Source: Streptomyces cinnamoneus
GTDB lineage: Bacteria > Actinomycetota > Actinomycetes > Streptomycetales > Streptomycetaceae
DNA length: 64,000 nucleotides
Assembly (NCBI RefSeq): GCF_002939475.1
Contig: NZ_PKFQ01000001.1
Coordinates: 2,418,001 to 2,482,000, forward strand
Direction of reading: 5' to 3'
Position numbers and translations under genes: made by a program
Shown: one piece after another, positions 9,586 through 18,999 of the stretch
How positions within the stretch are numbered: position 1 is the first letter of the stretch
Layout: the number at the start of each line of letters is the position of its first letter
Notes under the pieces: model-generated
The model's database searches: none
Told to the model about the DNA's origin: nothing
The model's input: only the letters and a program-made list of their open reading frames with translations

Positions 9586-10734
9586 ATGTCGCAACTGCCC
9601 CCACAGCTGACGGCGTGCCCCGTCTGTCACGAGCCACTGGAGCCGGCCGACAACTTCTGCGGCGGCTGCGGCGCGGACCTGTCGGCGGCGCCACCCCCCG
9701 GCGACACGGGGTGGCGGCGGACGGACACGCCGGTGGTCCGGGGAGCGGACGACCACCGCGCCGCCCCGCCGGGCGGCGCCGTGCCCGCCCAGCCGGCCCA
9801 CGGCGCCGGCACCGGCAGGGCCTGCCCGGCCTGCCGGTCGGGCATGATCGACAACGACGGGTACTGCGAACACTGCGGGCAAGCACAGCCGCACGAACGG
9901 GATCACATGGAGCACGAGTCGGCAGGCGTCGCGGCGGTCAGCGACCGCGGCCTGCGCCACCACCGGAACGAGGACGCGTTCACCGTGTCCACCACCGACC
10001 TCCCCGACGGGCCGCCGGTCGTCGTCGCGGTCGTCAGCGACGGGGTCTCCTCCGCCGCCCGGCCCGACGAGGCGTCGGCCGCCGCCTGTGCCGCCGCCCA
10101 CGACGAGCTGACGACGGCGCTCGCCGGGGGCACCCCGCCGCGCGAGGCCACCCATCACGCCGTGGTCCGCGCCGCCGAGGCCGTCAGTTCGCTGGCGGCC
10201 ACCGCCGCCGAGGCCCGCGAGCACGACCGCTACCGCCAGGAGAACGCGCCCGCCTGCACGATCGTCAGCGCGGTCGTCACCGGCGACCTGCTGACGGTCG
10301 GCTGGGTCGGCGACAGCCGCGCCTACTGGGTGCCCGACGACCGCTCCACCCAGCCCGCCCGGCTCACCGAGGACGACTCGTGGGCCGCGCAGATGGTGGC
10401 CGCGGGCCTGATGTCGGAGGCCGAGGCCTACGCCGACGAGCGCGCCCACGCGATCACCGGCTGGCTCGGGGCGGACGCCTACGAGGTCGAGCCGCACACC
10501 GCCTCGTACCATCCCGACCGGCCCGGCGTGGTGATCGTCTGCACGGACGGCCTGTGGAACTACGCCGAGTCCGCCGAGCACATGGCGGCCATCGTGCCCC
10601 CCGACGCCCGCTCCCGGCCGCTGGAGTGCGCACGGCGTCTGCTCGCCCACGCCCTGGACGGCGGGGGCCACGACAACGTAACAGTGGCGGTACTGCCGTT
10701 CCCGGCCCGGCCCGAGGGGGCAGGATCGGCCTGA
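9586..10734 (+). CDS. PP2C-family serine/threonine phosphatase with double zinc ribbon
   Basis: 382-residue cytoplasmic phosphatase. The first 100 residues hold two CxxC...CxxC ribbons (CPVC/CGGCG and CPAC/CEHCG). The PP2C domain follows with DRGLRHHRNEDA, VVSDGVSSA, VGDSRAYW, CTDGLW and GHDNVTV, so the metal-binding aspartates are present. It starts 4 bases after the kinase stop. It probably reverses the phosphorylation made by the PknG-like kinase; pairing is inferred from operon position. Confidence 0.9.
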   Translation: MSQLPPQLTACPVCHEPLEPADNFCGGCGADLSAAPPPGDTGWRRTDTPVVRGADDHRAAPPGGAVPAQPAHGAGTGRACPACRSGMIDNDGYCEHCGQAQPHERDHMEHESAGVAAVSDRGLRHHRNEDAFTVSTTDLPDGPPVVVAVVSDGVSSAARPDEASAAACAAAHDELTTALAGGTPPREATHHAVVRAAEAVSSLAATAAEAREHDRYRQENAPACTIVSAVVTGDLLTVGWVGDSRAYWVPDDRSTQPARLTEDDSWAAQMVAAGLMSEAEAYADERAHAITGWLGADAYEVEPHTASYHPDRPGVVIVCTDGLWNYAESAEHMAAIVPPDARSRPLECARRLLAHALDGGGHDNVTVAVLPFPARPEGAGSA

Positions 10735-10865
10735 CGGCCCGAGCGTCCACGGGGGGATCGTAAGGCGGTGCCGGCTTCCTGGGGGCCCGCATGGCCGTCC
10801 GCCCGCCGCACGCCCATGTGAGCACCACCGCTCGGACCACGGGGAGTACGAAGGAGGCGGATCAG

Positions 10866-12248
10866 ATGGCGGATCGGACGGGCAGCCGGGGGGCGGGACT
10901 CACGCATCCGGGAGTGCCGGGGTTCTCTGTCGAGGTGTACCAGAACGTCAACCTCCCCGAGGGCGGCCGCGAGGTCAACGCGATCGTCACGGTCACCGCG
11001 GACGGCGGCGGCCCGGCGGTGCCGGTGCCTTCGGCGTCCCCTTCGCCGTCCGCCTTCCCGCTGAGCGCTCCCGCGCCGGACGCGGCCGTGGTGCTGATGG
11101 TCGACTGCTCCGGCTCGATGGACTATCCGCCGGCCAAGATGCGCAGTGCCAGGGAGGCGACGGCCGCCGCCGTCGACGCCCTGCGCGACGGCGTCGCCTT
11201 CGCCGTCGTCGCCGGCACCCACCAGGCCCGGGAGGTCTATCCGGCCGGCGGGCGGCTCGCGGTGGCCGACGCCACGACCCGGGGGCAGGCCAAGGAGGCG
11301 CTGCGCAAGCTCAGTCCGGGCGGCGGCACCGCCATCGGCACGTGGCTGCGCACGGCCGACCGGCTGCTGTCCTCCTCCGACGCCTCCATACGCCACGGCA
11401 TCCTGCTCACCGACGGCCGCAACGAGCACGAGGAGCCGGATGCCCTGAGGGCCTCCCTGGACGCCTGCGCGGGGAGGTTCACCTGCGACGCGCGCGGCGT
11501 GGGGACGGACTGGAAGGTCCAGGAGGTCACCGGCATAGCCTCCGCCCTGCTCGGCAGCGCCGACATCGTCGCCGATCCGGCCGGCCTCGCCGAGGACTTC
11601 ACCCGCATGATGGAGGCGGTCATGGGCAAGGAGGTCGGGGACGTCTCCTTGCGGCTGTGGACCCCGCAGGGCGCCGAGGTGGTGTTCGTCAAACAGGTGG
11701 CCCCCACGGTCGAGGACCTGAGCGACCGCCGCCGGGAGGCCGGCCCGCGGGCCGGTGACTACCCGACCGGCTCCTGGGGCGACGAGTCCCGCGACTACCA
11801 CGTCTGCGTGCGGGTGCCGAGCGCCCACGTGGGACAGGAGATGCTCGCCGCCCGCGTCTCCCTGGTCCTGCCCACTCCCGACGGCGCGCCCCCGCACGTC
11901 CTGGCGCAGGGGCTGGTGCGCGCGGTGTGGACGGACGACCTGGTGGCGTCGACGGCCCTCAACCCGCAGGTCGCCCACTACACCGGCCAGGCCGAGCTGG
12001 CCCAGGCCATCCAACAGGGCCTGGACCTGCGCAAGTCGGGGGACCTCGACGGGGCCACCGCCAAGCTCGGCCGGGCCGTGCAGCTGGCCAGCCGCTCGGG
12101 CCACGCGGACACCGCGAAGCTGCTGGCCAAGGTGGTGGACGTCGTGGACGCGGCGAACGGTACTGTGCGGCTGAAGGCGAAGGTCTCGGAGGAGGCGGAG
12201 ATGACGTTGGAGACGCGCTCCACCAAAACCGTCCGCGTGAAGAAGTGA
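10866..12248 (+). CDS. VWA-domain protein of the kinase/phosphatase island
   Basis: 460-residue protein with a von Willebrand factor A domain. The MIDAS motif DCSGSMD is near residue 80, with TAIGT and LLTDGRNEH further on, then a beta-rich and a helical C-terminal part. No signal peptide. VWA domains bind partner proteins through a metal ion, so a scaffold role is likely. ATG 10866 is chosen because AAGGAGG ends eight bases before it; a longer ORF beginning at 10791 lacks such a site. An FHA protein follows after 85 bases. Confidence 0.85.
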   Translation: MADRTGSRGAGLTHPGVPGFSVEVYQNVNLPEGGREVNAIVTVTADGGGPAVPVPSASPSPSAFPLSAPAPDAAVVLMVDCSGSMDYPPAKMRSAREATAAAVDALRDGVAFAVVAGTHQAREVYPAGGRLAVADATTRGQAKEALRKLSPGGGTAIGTWLRTADRLLSSSDASIRHGILLTDGRNEHEEPDALRASLDACAGRFTCDARGVGTDWKVQEVTGIASALLGSADIVADPAGLAEDFTRMMEAVMGKEVGDVSLRLWTPQGAEVVFVKQVAPTVEDLSDRRREAGPRAGDYPTGSWGDESRDYHVCVRVPSAHVGQEMLAARVSLVLPTPDGAPPHVLAQGLVRAVWTDDLVASTALNPQVAHYTGQAELAQAIQQGLDLRKSGDLDGATAKLGRAVQLASRSGHADTAKLLAKVVDVVDAANGTVRLKAKVSEEAEMTLETRSTKTVRVKK

Positions 12249-12333
12249 AGTAGAGCGAACGGCTCGTCCGCGCACGACCTGTCGTCCGCGCGGGGATTTT
12301 GTCGACACGGCGCTAGAGGGGGAATCGACCGAC

Positions 12334-13416
12334 ATGCCGACCTGCCCGAACGGCCACCAGTCGGAGGCCGAAGACTGGTGCGAGGTGTGCGGCCACCGGA
12401 TGTCGGGGCCGGCAAGGCCCCCGGGTGCCGTTCCCCCGCCCCCGCCCGCGCCGCCCGGTGGCGGCTACGGCTATCCGCCCGGCGGCGGCGACCCCACAGT
12501 GCAGGCGGAGCTGTGCCCGCAGTGCCGCACGCCCCGGGAGGCGCAGGCACCCTTCTGCGAGGAGTGCCGCTACAACTTCCTGACCAGGTCGGCCACGCCC
12601 TACGCGCCGCCGCCCCCGTCGGCGCAGGGCTTCCAGTCGGCCCCGCCGCCTCCGTCCCAGCACACCCAGCCTCCGCAGAGCTTCGACTACCACGGCTCGC
12701 GGCCGTCGCGGATCAACCGCCCGGCGGAACCGCTGGAGCCCCAGGAGTCCCACGAGGGCTACGGCAGCGCCGAGGACGACTGGGTGCTGTCCCCTCCGCG
12801 GTCCGCCCCCGCCGCACCGCCGGCCCCGGCCGCGCCCCCCGCCCCGCCGGCACCGCCCGCCCAGCCCGGGTACGGGTACGAGCCCTATGACGCGCCCGGG
12901 GCGCATGAGCCGTACGGGGCGTACGCGTCGTACGAGCATCAGGGTGCGCAGTCCGTGGCCGAGGGCGCGCCCCGGCCGGTGCCGCCGTCGCCCGGGGTGC
13001 CCGCGCAGTCCGCGGGCTGGGTCGCCGTGGTCGCGCCCGACCGGGAGTACTTCCTGGCGATGATGAACCGCAGCGGCCCCGAGGCGGCGGGCCTGAACCT
13101 GCCCGCCTACTCCCCCGAGCTGCGCTTCCCGCTCAGCGGGCACCAGGTCACCATCGGCCGCCGCCGGCACAGCACCGGGGAGTCCCCCGACATCGACCTG
13201 TCCAGGCCGCCGGAGGACCCGGGCGTCTCGCACCAGCACGCGATGCTCGTCCAGCAGCCGGACGGCGACTGGGCGGTCGTCGACCAGGACTCCACCAACG
13301 GCACCACGGTCAACGGCTCCGAGGAGCCGATCCAGCCCTATGTGCCGGTGCCGCTCCAGGACGGGGACCGGGTGCACGTGGGCGCGTGGACGACGATCAC
13401 GGTGCGGCGGGACTGA
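12334..13416 (+). CDS. FHA-domain protein with N-terminal zinc ribbons
   Basis: 360-residue protein: two zinc-ribbon motifs (CPNGH/CEVCG and CPQC/CEEC, residues 4-85), a long Pro/Ala/Tyr-rich linker (about 90-220), then a C-terminal FHA domain with GRRRHS, SHQHAML and DSTNGTTVNG, which binds phosphothreonine peptides. In mycobacteria PknG acts through the FHA protein GarA, so this is the best candidate for reader or substrate of the kinase in this island. It lacks an obvious GarA-type N-terminal TxxTT motif, so it is not a plain GarA orthologue. Confidence 0.87.
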   Translation: MPTCPNGHQSEAEDWCEVCGHRMSGPARPPGAVPPPPPAPPGGGYGYPPGGGDPTVQAELCPQCRTPREAQAPFCEECRYNFLTRSATPYAPPPPSAQGFQSAPPPPSQHTQPPQSFDYHGSRPSRINRPAEPLEPQESHEGYGSAEDDWVLSPPRSAPAAPPAPAAPPAPPAPPAQPGYGYEPYDAPGAHEPYGAYASYEHQGAQSVAEGAPRPVPPSPGVPAQSAGWVAVVAPDREYFLAMMNRSGPEAAGLNLPAYSPELRFPLSGHQVTIGRRRHSTGESPDIDLSRPPEDPGVSHQHAMLVQQPDGDWAVVDQDSTNGTTVNGSEEPIQPYVPVPLQDGDRVHVGAWTTITVRRD

Positions 13417-13498
13417 GGCGCCGCGCGGGCGGGGGCCGGGTGCCGGGAATGGTCCTAAGGCGCCGGTCCTCGGCCGGGGCGTCTGAGACCATGGAGGC

Positions 13499-13903
13499 GT
13501 GAAAGAGATTCCGCGCGGCACGCTTCAGGAGCAGACCTTCTACGAGCAGGTCGGCGGCGAGGAGACCTTCCGGCGCCTGGTCCACCGCTTCTACCAGGGT
13601 GTGGCCGGGGACCCGCTGCTCAGGCCCATGTACCCGGAGGAGGACCTCGGCCCCGCCGAGGAACGCCTCGTCCTCTTCCTGATCCAGTACTGGGGCGGTC
13701 CGCGCACCTACAGCGAGAACCGCGGCCACCCCCGGCTGCGGATGCGGCACGCGCCCTTCACCGTCGACCGCGCCGCGCACGACGCGTGGCTGCGGCACAT
13801 GCGGGACGCGGTGGACGGGCTGGGCCTGGCCCCCGAGCACGAGCGGCAGCTGTGGGACTACCTGACGTACGCCGCCGCCTCCATGGTCAACGCGGCGGGC
13901 TGA
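13499..13903 (+). CDS. Group II truncated haemoglobin (GlbO-like)
   Basis: 134-residue 2-on-2 globin, which binds O2/NO through haem. [19 protein letters not shown], the YWGGP motif, the proximal-His region RMRHAPF and the terminal [14 protein letters not shown] helix match mycobacterial GlbO. Start GTG 13499 with GGAG just upstream. Single gene, 82 bases after the FHA gene. Confidence 0.93.
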   Translation: MKEIPRGTLQEQTFYEQVGGEETFRRLVHRFYQGVAGDPLLRPMYPEEDLGPAEERLVLFLIQYWGGPRTYSENRGHPRLRMRHAPFTVDRAAHDAWLRHMRDAVDGLGLAPEHERQLWDYLTYAAASMVNAAG

Positions 13904-13922
13904 GCCCGGCGGCCGGTCCCCC

Positions 13923-14639
13923 TCAGGCGGGGGTGACCGTGAGGTCGCGGAGGCCGCCGCCGGTGCTGACGGCGATGGAGCCGTAGGGCGTCCGCAGGCG
14001 CAGCCAGCCGCGTGCGGCGAAGAGGTCCAGCGCTCCGGACGGCGACGGCACGCCGCCGCCGGCGCCCGCCTGGGCCGGTACGGGCCGCAGGAAGCCCAGC
14101 GACTGGGCGGCGTGGACCGCGCGCAGGGGCAGTCCGGTCTCGCCCAGGGTCCGCGACCAGATCTCCCGGCCCATGCGGTCGCGCTCGGCACGGGTGCGGC
14201 GCTGCTCGGGCAGCGCCTTGTCCCGGGCGCGGAACTCCGCCACCGCGGCGCTGACCGCCCCGCGCACGGCCTCGGTGCCGGGCAGCCCCGGCACCCGCCG
14301 CCAGCCGCCGCGCGGCGGCAGGACCCCGGCCCAGGGCGGGCCGGTGACGGTCTCGGGGACGGTGACCTCCAGGCCGCCGTCCGGCAGGGGGCTTCCCCCG
14401 TCGATGGCGTCGGCGAGCCGGCCCGCGGAGACGGTGACGTCCAGCAGGGCGTGGCCGGTCAGCCGGGCCGTGCGGATGGCGAGCACCTCGAACGACGGCG
14501 GGCGGCCGAACACGCCGAGCACGCCGCCGCCGGCCTGGAGCCGGACGGCGGCGGCACGGTCGTAGTGGATGAGCCGGGCCAGGAAGGCGGCCAGGTCGGC
14601 CGCCTCTCCGGCGTCGGCGAAGGAAAGCCGCTGCGTCAT
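13923..14639 (-). CDS. Conserved hypothetical protein downstream of ettA
   Basis: 238-residue cytoplasmic protein of unknown function, rich in Ala, Arg and Gly; no membrane segment or catalytic motif recognised. Begins MTQRLSFADAGEAADL; GAGGAGG lies about ten bases before the ATG. It follows ettA on the same strand with 34 bases between, so they are probably cotranscribed. It ends 19 bases from the convergent globin gene. Confidence 0.75.
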   Translation of the reverse strand: MTQRLSFADAGEAADLAAFLARLIHYDRAAAVRLQAGGGVLGVFGRPPSFEVLAIRTARLTGHALLDVTVSAGRLADAIDGGSPLPDGGLEVTVPETVTGPPWAGVLPPRGGWRRVPGLPGTEAVRGAVSAAVAEFRARDKALPEQRRTRAERDRMGREIWSRTLGETGLPLRAVHAAQSLGFLRPVPAQAGAGGGVPSPSGALDLFAARGWLRLRTPYGSIAVSTGGGLRDLTVTPA

Positions 14640-14673
14640 GCGGCGACGGCCTCCTCGTGGTGGGGCGCCACGA

Positions 14674-16338
<1,665 letters not shown>

Positions 16339-16561
16339 GAGAAACCGTCCGGCAATCGAGAAGGGCCAATGTGCGGCTCCGCCGCGGGAGGGCAGATACA
16401 CCCCATCTTGCCGTACCGGAAGCCCTGGGCGGAAACGCATTGCGGCCGACGGGCCCGCGAGCCGGTGACCGGCGGGCGATGCCCGGTCACCGACCGTGGG
16501 CGCGGGTTTCCGTCAGGCCTTCCCCGGCGGGGCCCCTCCGTCCCGCCGGGCCCCCTCTCGG

Positions 16562-17977
16562 CTAGGCCTTCCTGCGGCGCAGGAGGTACACGGCGCCGCT
16601 GCCGGCCACGATGAGGGCTATCGCCACCCCCGCGATGACGGGGGTCGTGCTGCTGCTGCCGGTGCTGGCCAGGTCGCCGCCGGTGGTGGAGCCGGTCGTG
16701 GCGACGCCGCCCGTCGCGGGGCTCGGGGAGGCGGAGGGCGTACCGGCGCCGCCGGCGCCGCCGCCCGCGCCGCCGGCGCTGCCGCCCTCGGCGGTCTTGC
16801 AGTCGAGGATCCCGGAGAACGTCTTCGAGAAGCCGTTGGGCCCGGTGATGGTGATCTTGTACGCCTGGTCCTCGCCGACCTTCACCAGGGTGGTCTCGGA
16901 GCCGCCGGGCTGCACCGTGTGCGTCTTGCCGTCCAGCTCGAAGACGAAGGGCTGGTCGCCCTTGTTCTCCGCGGTGATCTCCACGCCGCCCTTGGCGCAG
17001 TCCTTCTTGGCGGTCAGGGCGGGTATCGCACCCTTCGACGCCCAGTTCGCCGTGGCGGTGGCGAAGACGGTGCTCTCGCTGGAGCCGGCCAGGATCATCG
17101 TCTGGGTCTTGGTGTGGTCGCCGATGAAGGCGCGGCCGACCGGGACCTTGGTGGCGGCCGAGGCCTTGAACGAGACGGAGCCGTCGGGGGCCCCGGCCGG
17201 CACGTCGAAGAACAGCCGGCCGCCGTCGGCCGTCGTGATGACCGGCTTGCCGGCCTCGTCGACGACCTTCACGTTCTTGGCGACGGCGTCACCGGAGGGG
17301 GCGACGGCGACGCTGCCCGCGTTGGTGTGCACGGTGACCGGGCCGATGCGCTGCCCGGGCTTGCCGGAGACGGCCGGCGGGGTGAGCGTGAGGGACGCCT
17401 TCGGCTCCTCGACGTCCTTGGCGCTCTCGTAGAGGTAGTCGGCGAGCTTCTCGGCCGCGGGGTTCTTCGCCTCCACGTTGACGTTGTCCGAGTAGCGCCA
17501 GATGGCGACCTGGGTGCCCGTGGCCGCGGTGTTCGCGTCGAGGACTCCGGCGCCGGAGTCCTTGGAGAGGGCGGCGAGGTCGTTGATCTGGGGGTAGGAG
17601 TGCTGGAGGATCCAGCGGATCCTGCCCGCGTTCTTGTTGTCGTGCAGGGACGACTCGCCCCAGCCCGTCTCCTTGTACTTGGCGCCGTCGACCGTATTGG
17701 TGAGGATGTCGATGCAGTACGTCTGGAGCGTGCCGCCGCCGTCGACCTTCATCTCGAACAGACCGGCCATGACCGGGCCCGTCTTGCGGCGGTCGTGCAC
17801 GACGGCACCGCCGCCGGCCGTTATCTTTCCGAGCGTCGCGGTGACACCGCCCTGGTTGTGCGGTGCGTCGTCCGCCGCCGCGGAACCCGCCCCGGCGACG
17901 GTGCCGGCGACGGCCAGGCCGGACGCCAGCACGGCCGCGGCCAGGCGAGCCGCACCCCGCCTCTTCACAGAGTTCAT
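16562..17977 (-). CDS. Thioester-domain surface protein with LAxTG sorting signal
   Basis: 471-residue secreted, wall-anchored protein. Order: signal peptide (residues 1-35, ending GSAAADD); a thioester domain with YCIDI and TQVAIW, the Cys and Gln of the internal thioester seen in Gram-positive adhesins; two beta-rich repeat-like regions; a Gly/Ala/Ser/Thr-rich stalk; LASTG, a hydrophobic helix and RRRKA tail. LAxTG is the motif for class E sortases of Streptomyces. Start ATG 17977 with AAAGGA upstream. Such domains can bind covalently to a host or surface amine; the partner here is unknown. Confidence 0.9.
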   Translation of the reverse strand: MNSVKRRGAARLAAAVLASGLAVAGTVAGAGSAAADDAPHNQGGVTATLGKITAGGGAVVHDRRKTGPVMAGLFEMKVDGGGTLQTYCIDILTNTVDGAKYKETGWGESSLHDNKNAGRIRWILQHSYPQINDLAALSKDSGAGVLDANTAATGTQVAIWRYSDNVNVEAKNPAAEKLADYLYESAKDVEEPKASLTLTPPAVSGKPGQRIGPVTVHTNAGSVAVAPSGDAVAKNVKVVDEAGKPVITTADGGRLFFDVPAGAPDGSVSFKASAATKVPVGRAFIGDHTKTQTMILAGSSESTVFATATANWASKGAIPALTAKKDCAKGGVEITAENKGDQPFVFELDGKTHTVQPGGSETTLVKVGEDQAYKITITGPNGFSKTFSGILDCKTAEGGSAGGAGGGAGGAGTPSASPSPATGGVATTGSTTGGDLASTGSSSTTPVIAGVAIALIVAGSGAVYLLRRRKA

Positions 17978-18131
17978 GGATTTCCTTTCGGGCGGGCGCG
18001 TGTCACGCGAGGGCCGGCTGTGGGCCATGGCGGACGCGCCCTTCCGGGCAACTCAAAACGCAGTAGCCCCCGTTGCTATGGAGGGGATCTTAAGGAGCGG
18101 GCAGAAGGCGATCCCCACTCATGACGTCGCA

Positions 18132-18163
18132 TAAGCGATCCGAATCGGAATCGTTATCGCTTA
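18132..18163. promoter_or_regulatory. 8-bp inverted repeat upstream of the thioester surface protein gene
   Basis: TAAGCGAT and ATCGCTTA face each other over 16 bases, which themselves hold GATTCCGATTCGG-type half sites. It lies about 155 bases before the ATG at 17977, in an AT-rich patch, between that gene and the upstream ssb gene. It is a plausible operator for an unlinked regulator. Function not known. Confidence 0.4.
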
Positions 18164-18214
18164 AGGCGGTTCGACCTGGGATTATCGACAAATCGCCGGG
18201 ACAAACCCCCCATT

Positions 18215-18802
18215 TCAGAGGGGCGCCGCCATGGCCTGCTCCTCCGCCGGCGGCACCTCGACACCCCCGCCGACCAGGACCGGAAGCACTTCCGGGGCGT
18301 CAGGGCCGGGATTCGGCGGCCGGTCTGACGGGGCGCCCGGTGAGTCGTACGGCATCGCCCGTGGAGCGTCGCGCCGTCCCCCGGGCGGCGAACCGCCCTG
18401 AGCGCCGGCCATCCGCACCGGATCCACGGGCAGCGGCTTCGCCGGAACCACCCGCCGGAAAGCCGAGGTGCCGCGCGCCAGGTCGTGCCCGATGGACACG
18501 GCGTCGATGTCCGCCGACAACCACCGCTTTCCTTCGCGCTCCTGCTCCTGAATTCTCAACTTCCCCTGGACGATGAGCGGTTCTCCGACCGACACCGAGC
18601 CGACCACGTTCGCCGCCAGCGCCCGCCACGCCCAGACCGTGTAGAAGCTCGTGTAGGCGTCCGCCCACTCCTGTCGCTGGCGGTCCCAGCGGCGCACCGT
18701 GGCCGCCAGCCGGAACCGCGAGACGGCCGAGCCGTTCGCCGCCTGCCTGAAGTCCGGCTGCGTCGCGACGTTGCCCACGACCGTCACCAGTGTCTCGTTC
18801 AC
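18215..18802 (-). CDS. Single-stranded DNA-binding protein (SSB paralogue)
   Basis: 195-residue protein with an N-terminal OB fold (NETLVTVVGNVATQPDFR, SRFRLA, FYTVWAWRALAANV, VQGKLRIQ), as in bacterial SSB. The C-terminal half is Pro/Gly-rich and ends in AAPL rather than the acidic DDDIPF tail that recruits replication partners. It is therefore probably an accessory SSB, not the replicative one. Start GTG 18802 with GGGGGAGG upstream. Confidence 0.88.
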   Translation of the reverse strand: MNETLVTVVGNVATQPDFRQAANGSAVSRFRLAATVRRWDRQRQEWADAYTSFYTVWAWRALAANVVGSVSVGEPLIVQGKLRIQEQEREGKRWLSADIDAVSIGHDLARGTSAFRRVVPAKPLPVDPVRMAGAQGGSPPGGRRDAPRAMPYDSPGAPSDRPPNPGPDAPEVLPVLVGGGVEVPPAEEQAMAAPL

Positions 18803-18999
18803 TGCGAACGCCTCCCCCGTCGGCCGGCCGGGCCACCCCTGTCACGCCGTCACATCGCCGCCTGTGACCCGGCCTGTGAGCTCATGGTGCCCGCGATCGT
18901 CACGGTGCGCTGAGGGCTGTGGACCAGCAGCTGGCTGGGGAAAACCCGGTCACCCTCAGGCGCACCAGAGGCATCAGCCGAGCCCGCAGGCCCCAGCCC

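Noticed and set aside
6922..10671. 1249-residue minus-strand ORF opposite pknG and the phosphatase
   Set aside because: Pro/Gly/Arg/Val-rich antisense shadow of clear genes, common in high-GC DNA; no ribosome site or family motif.
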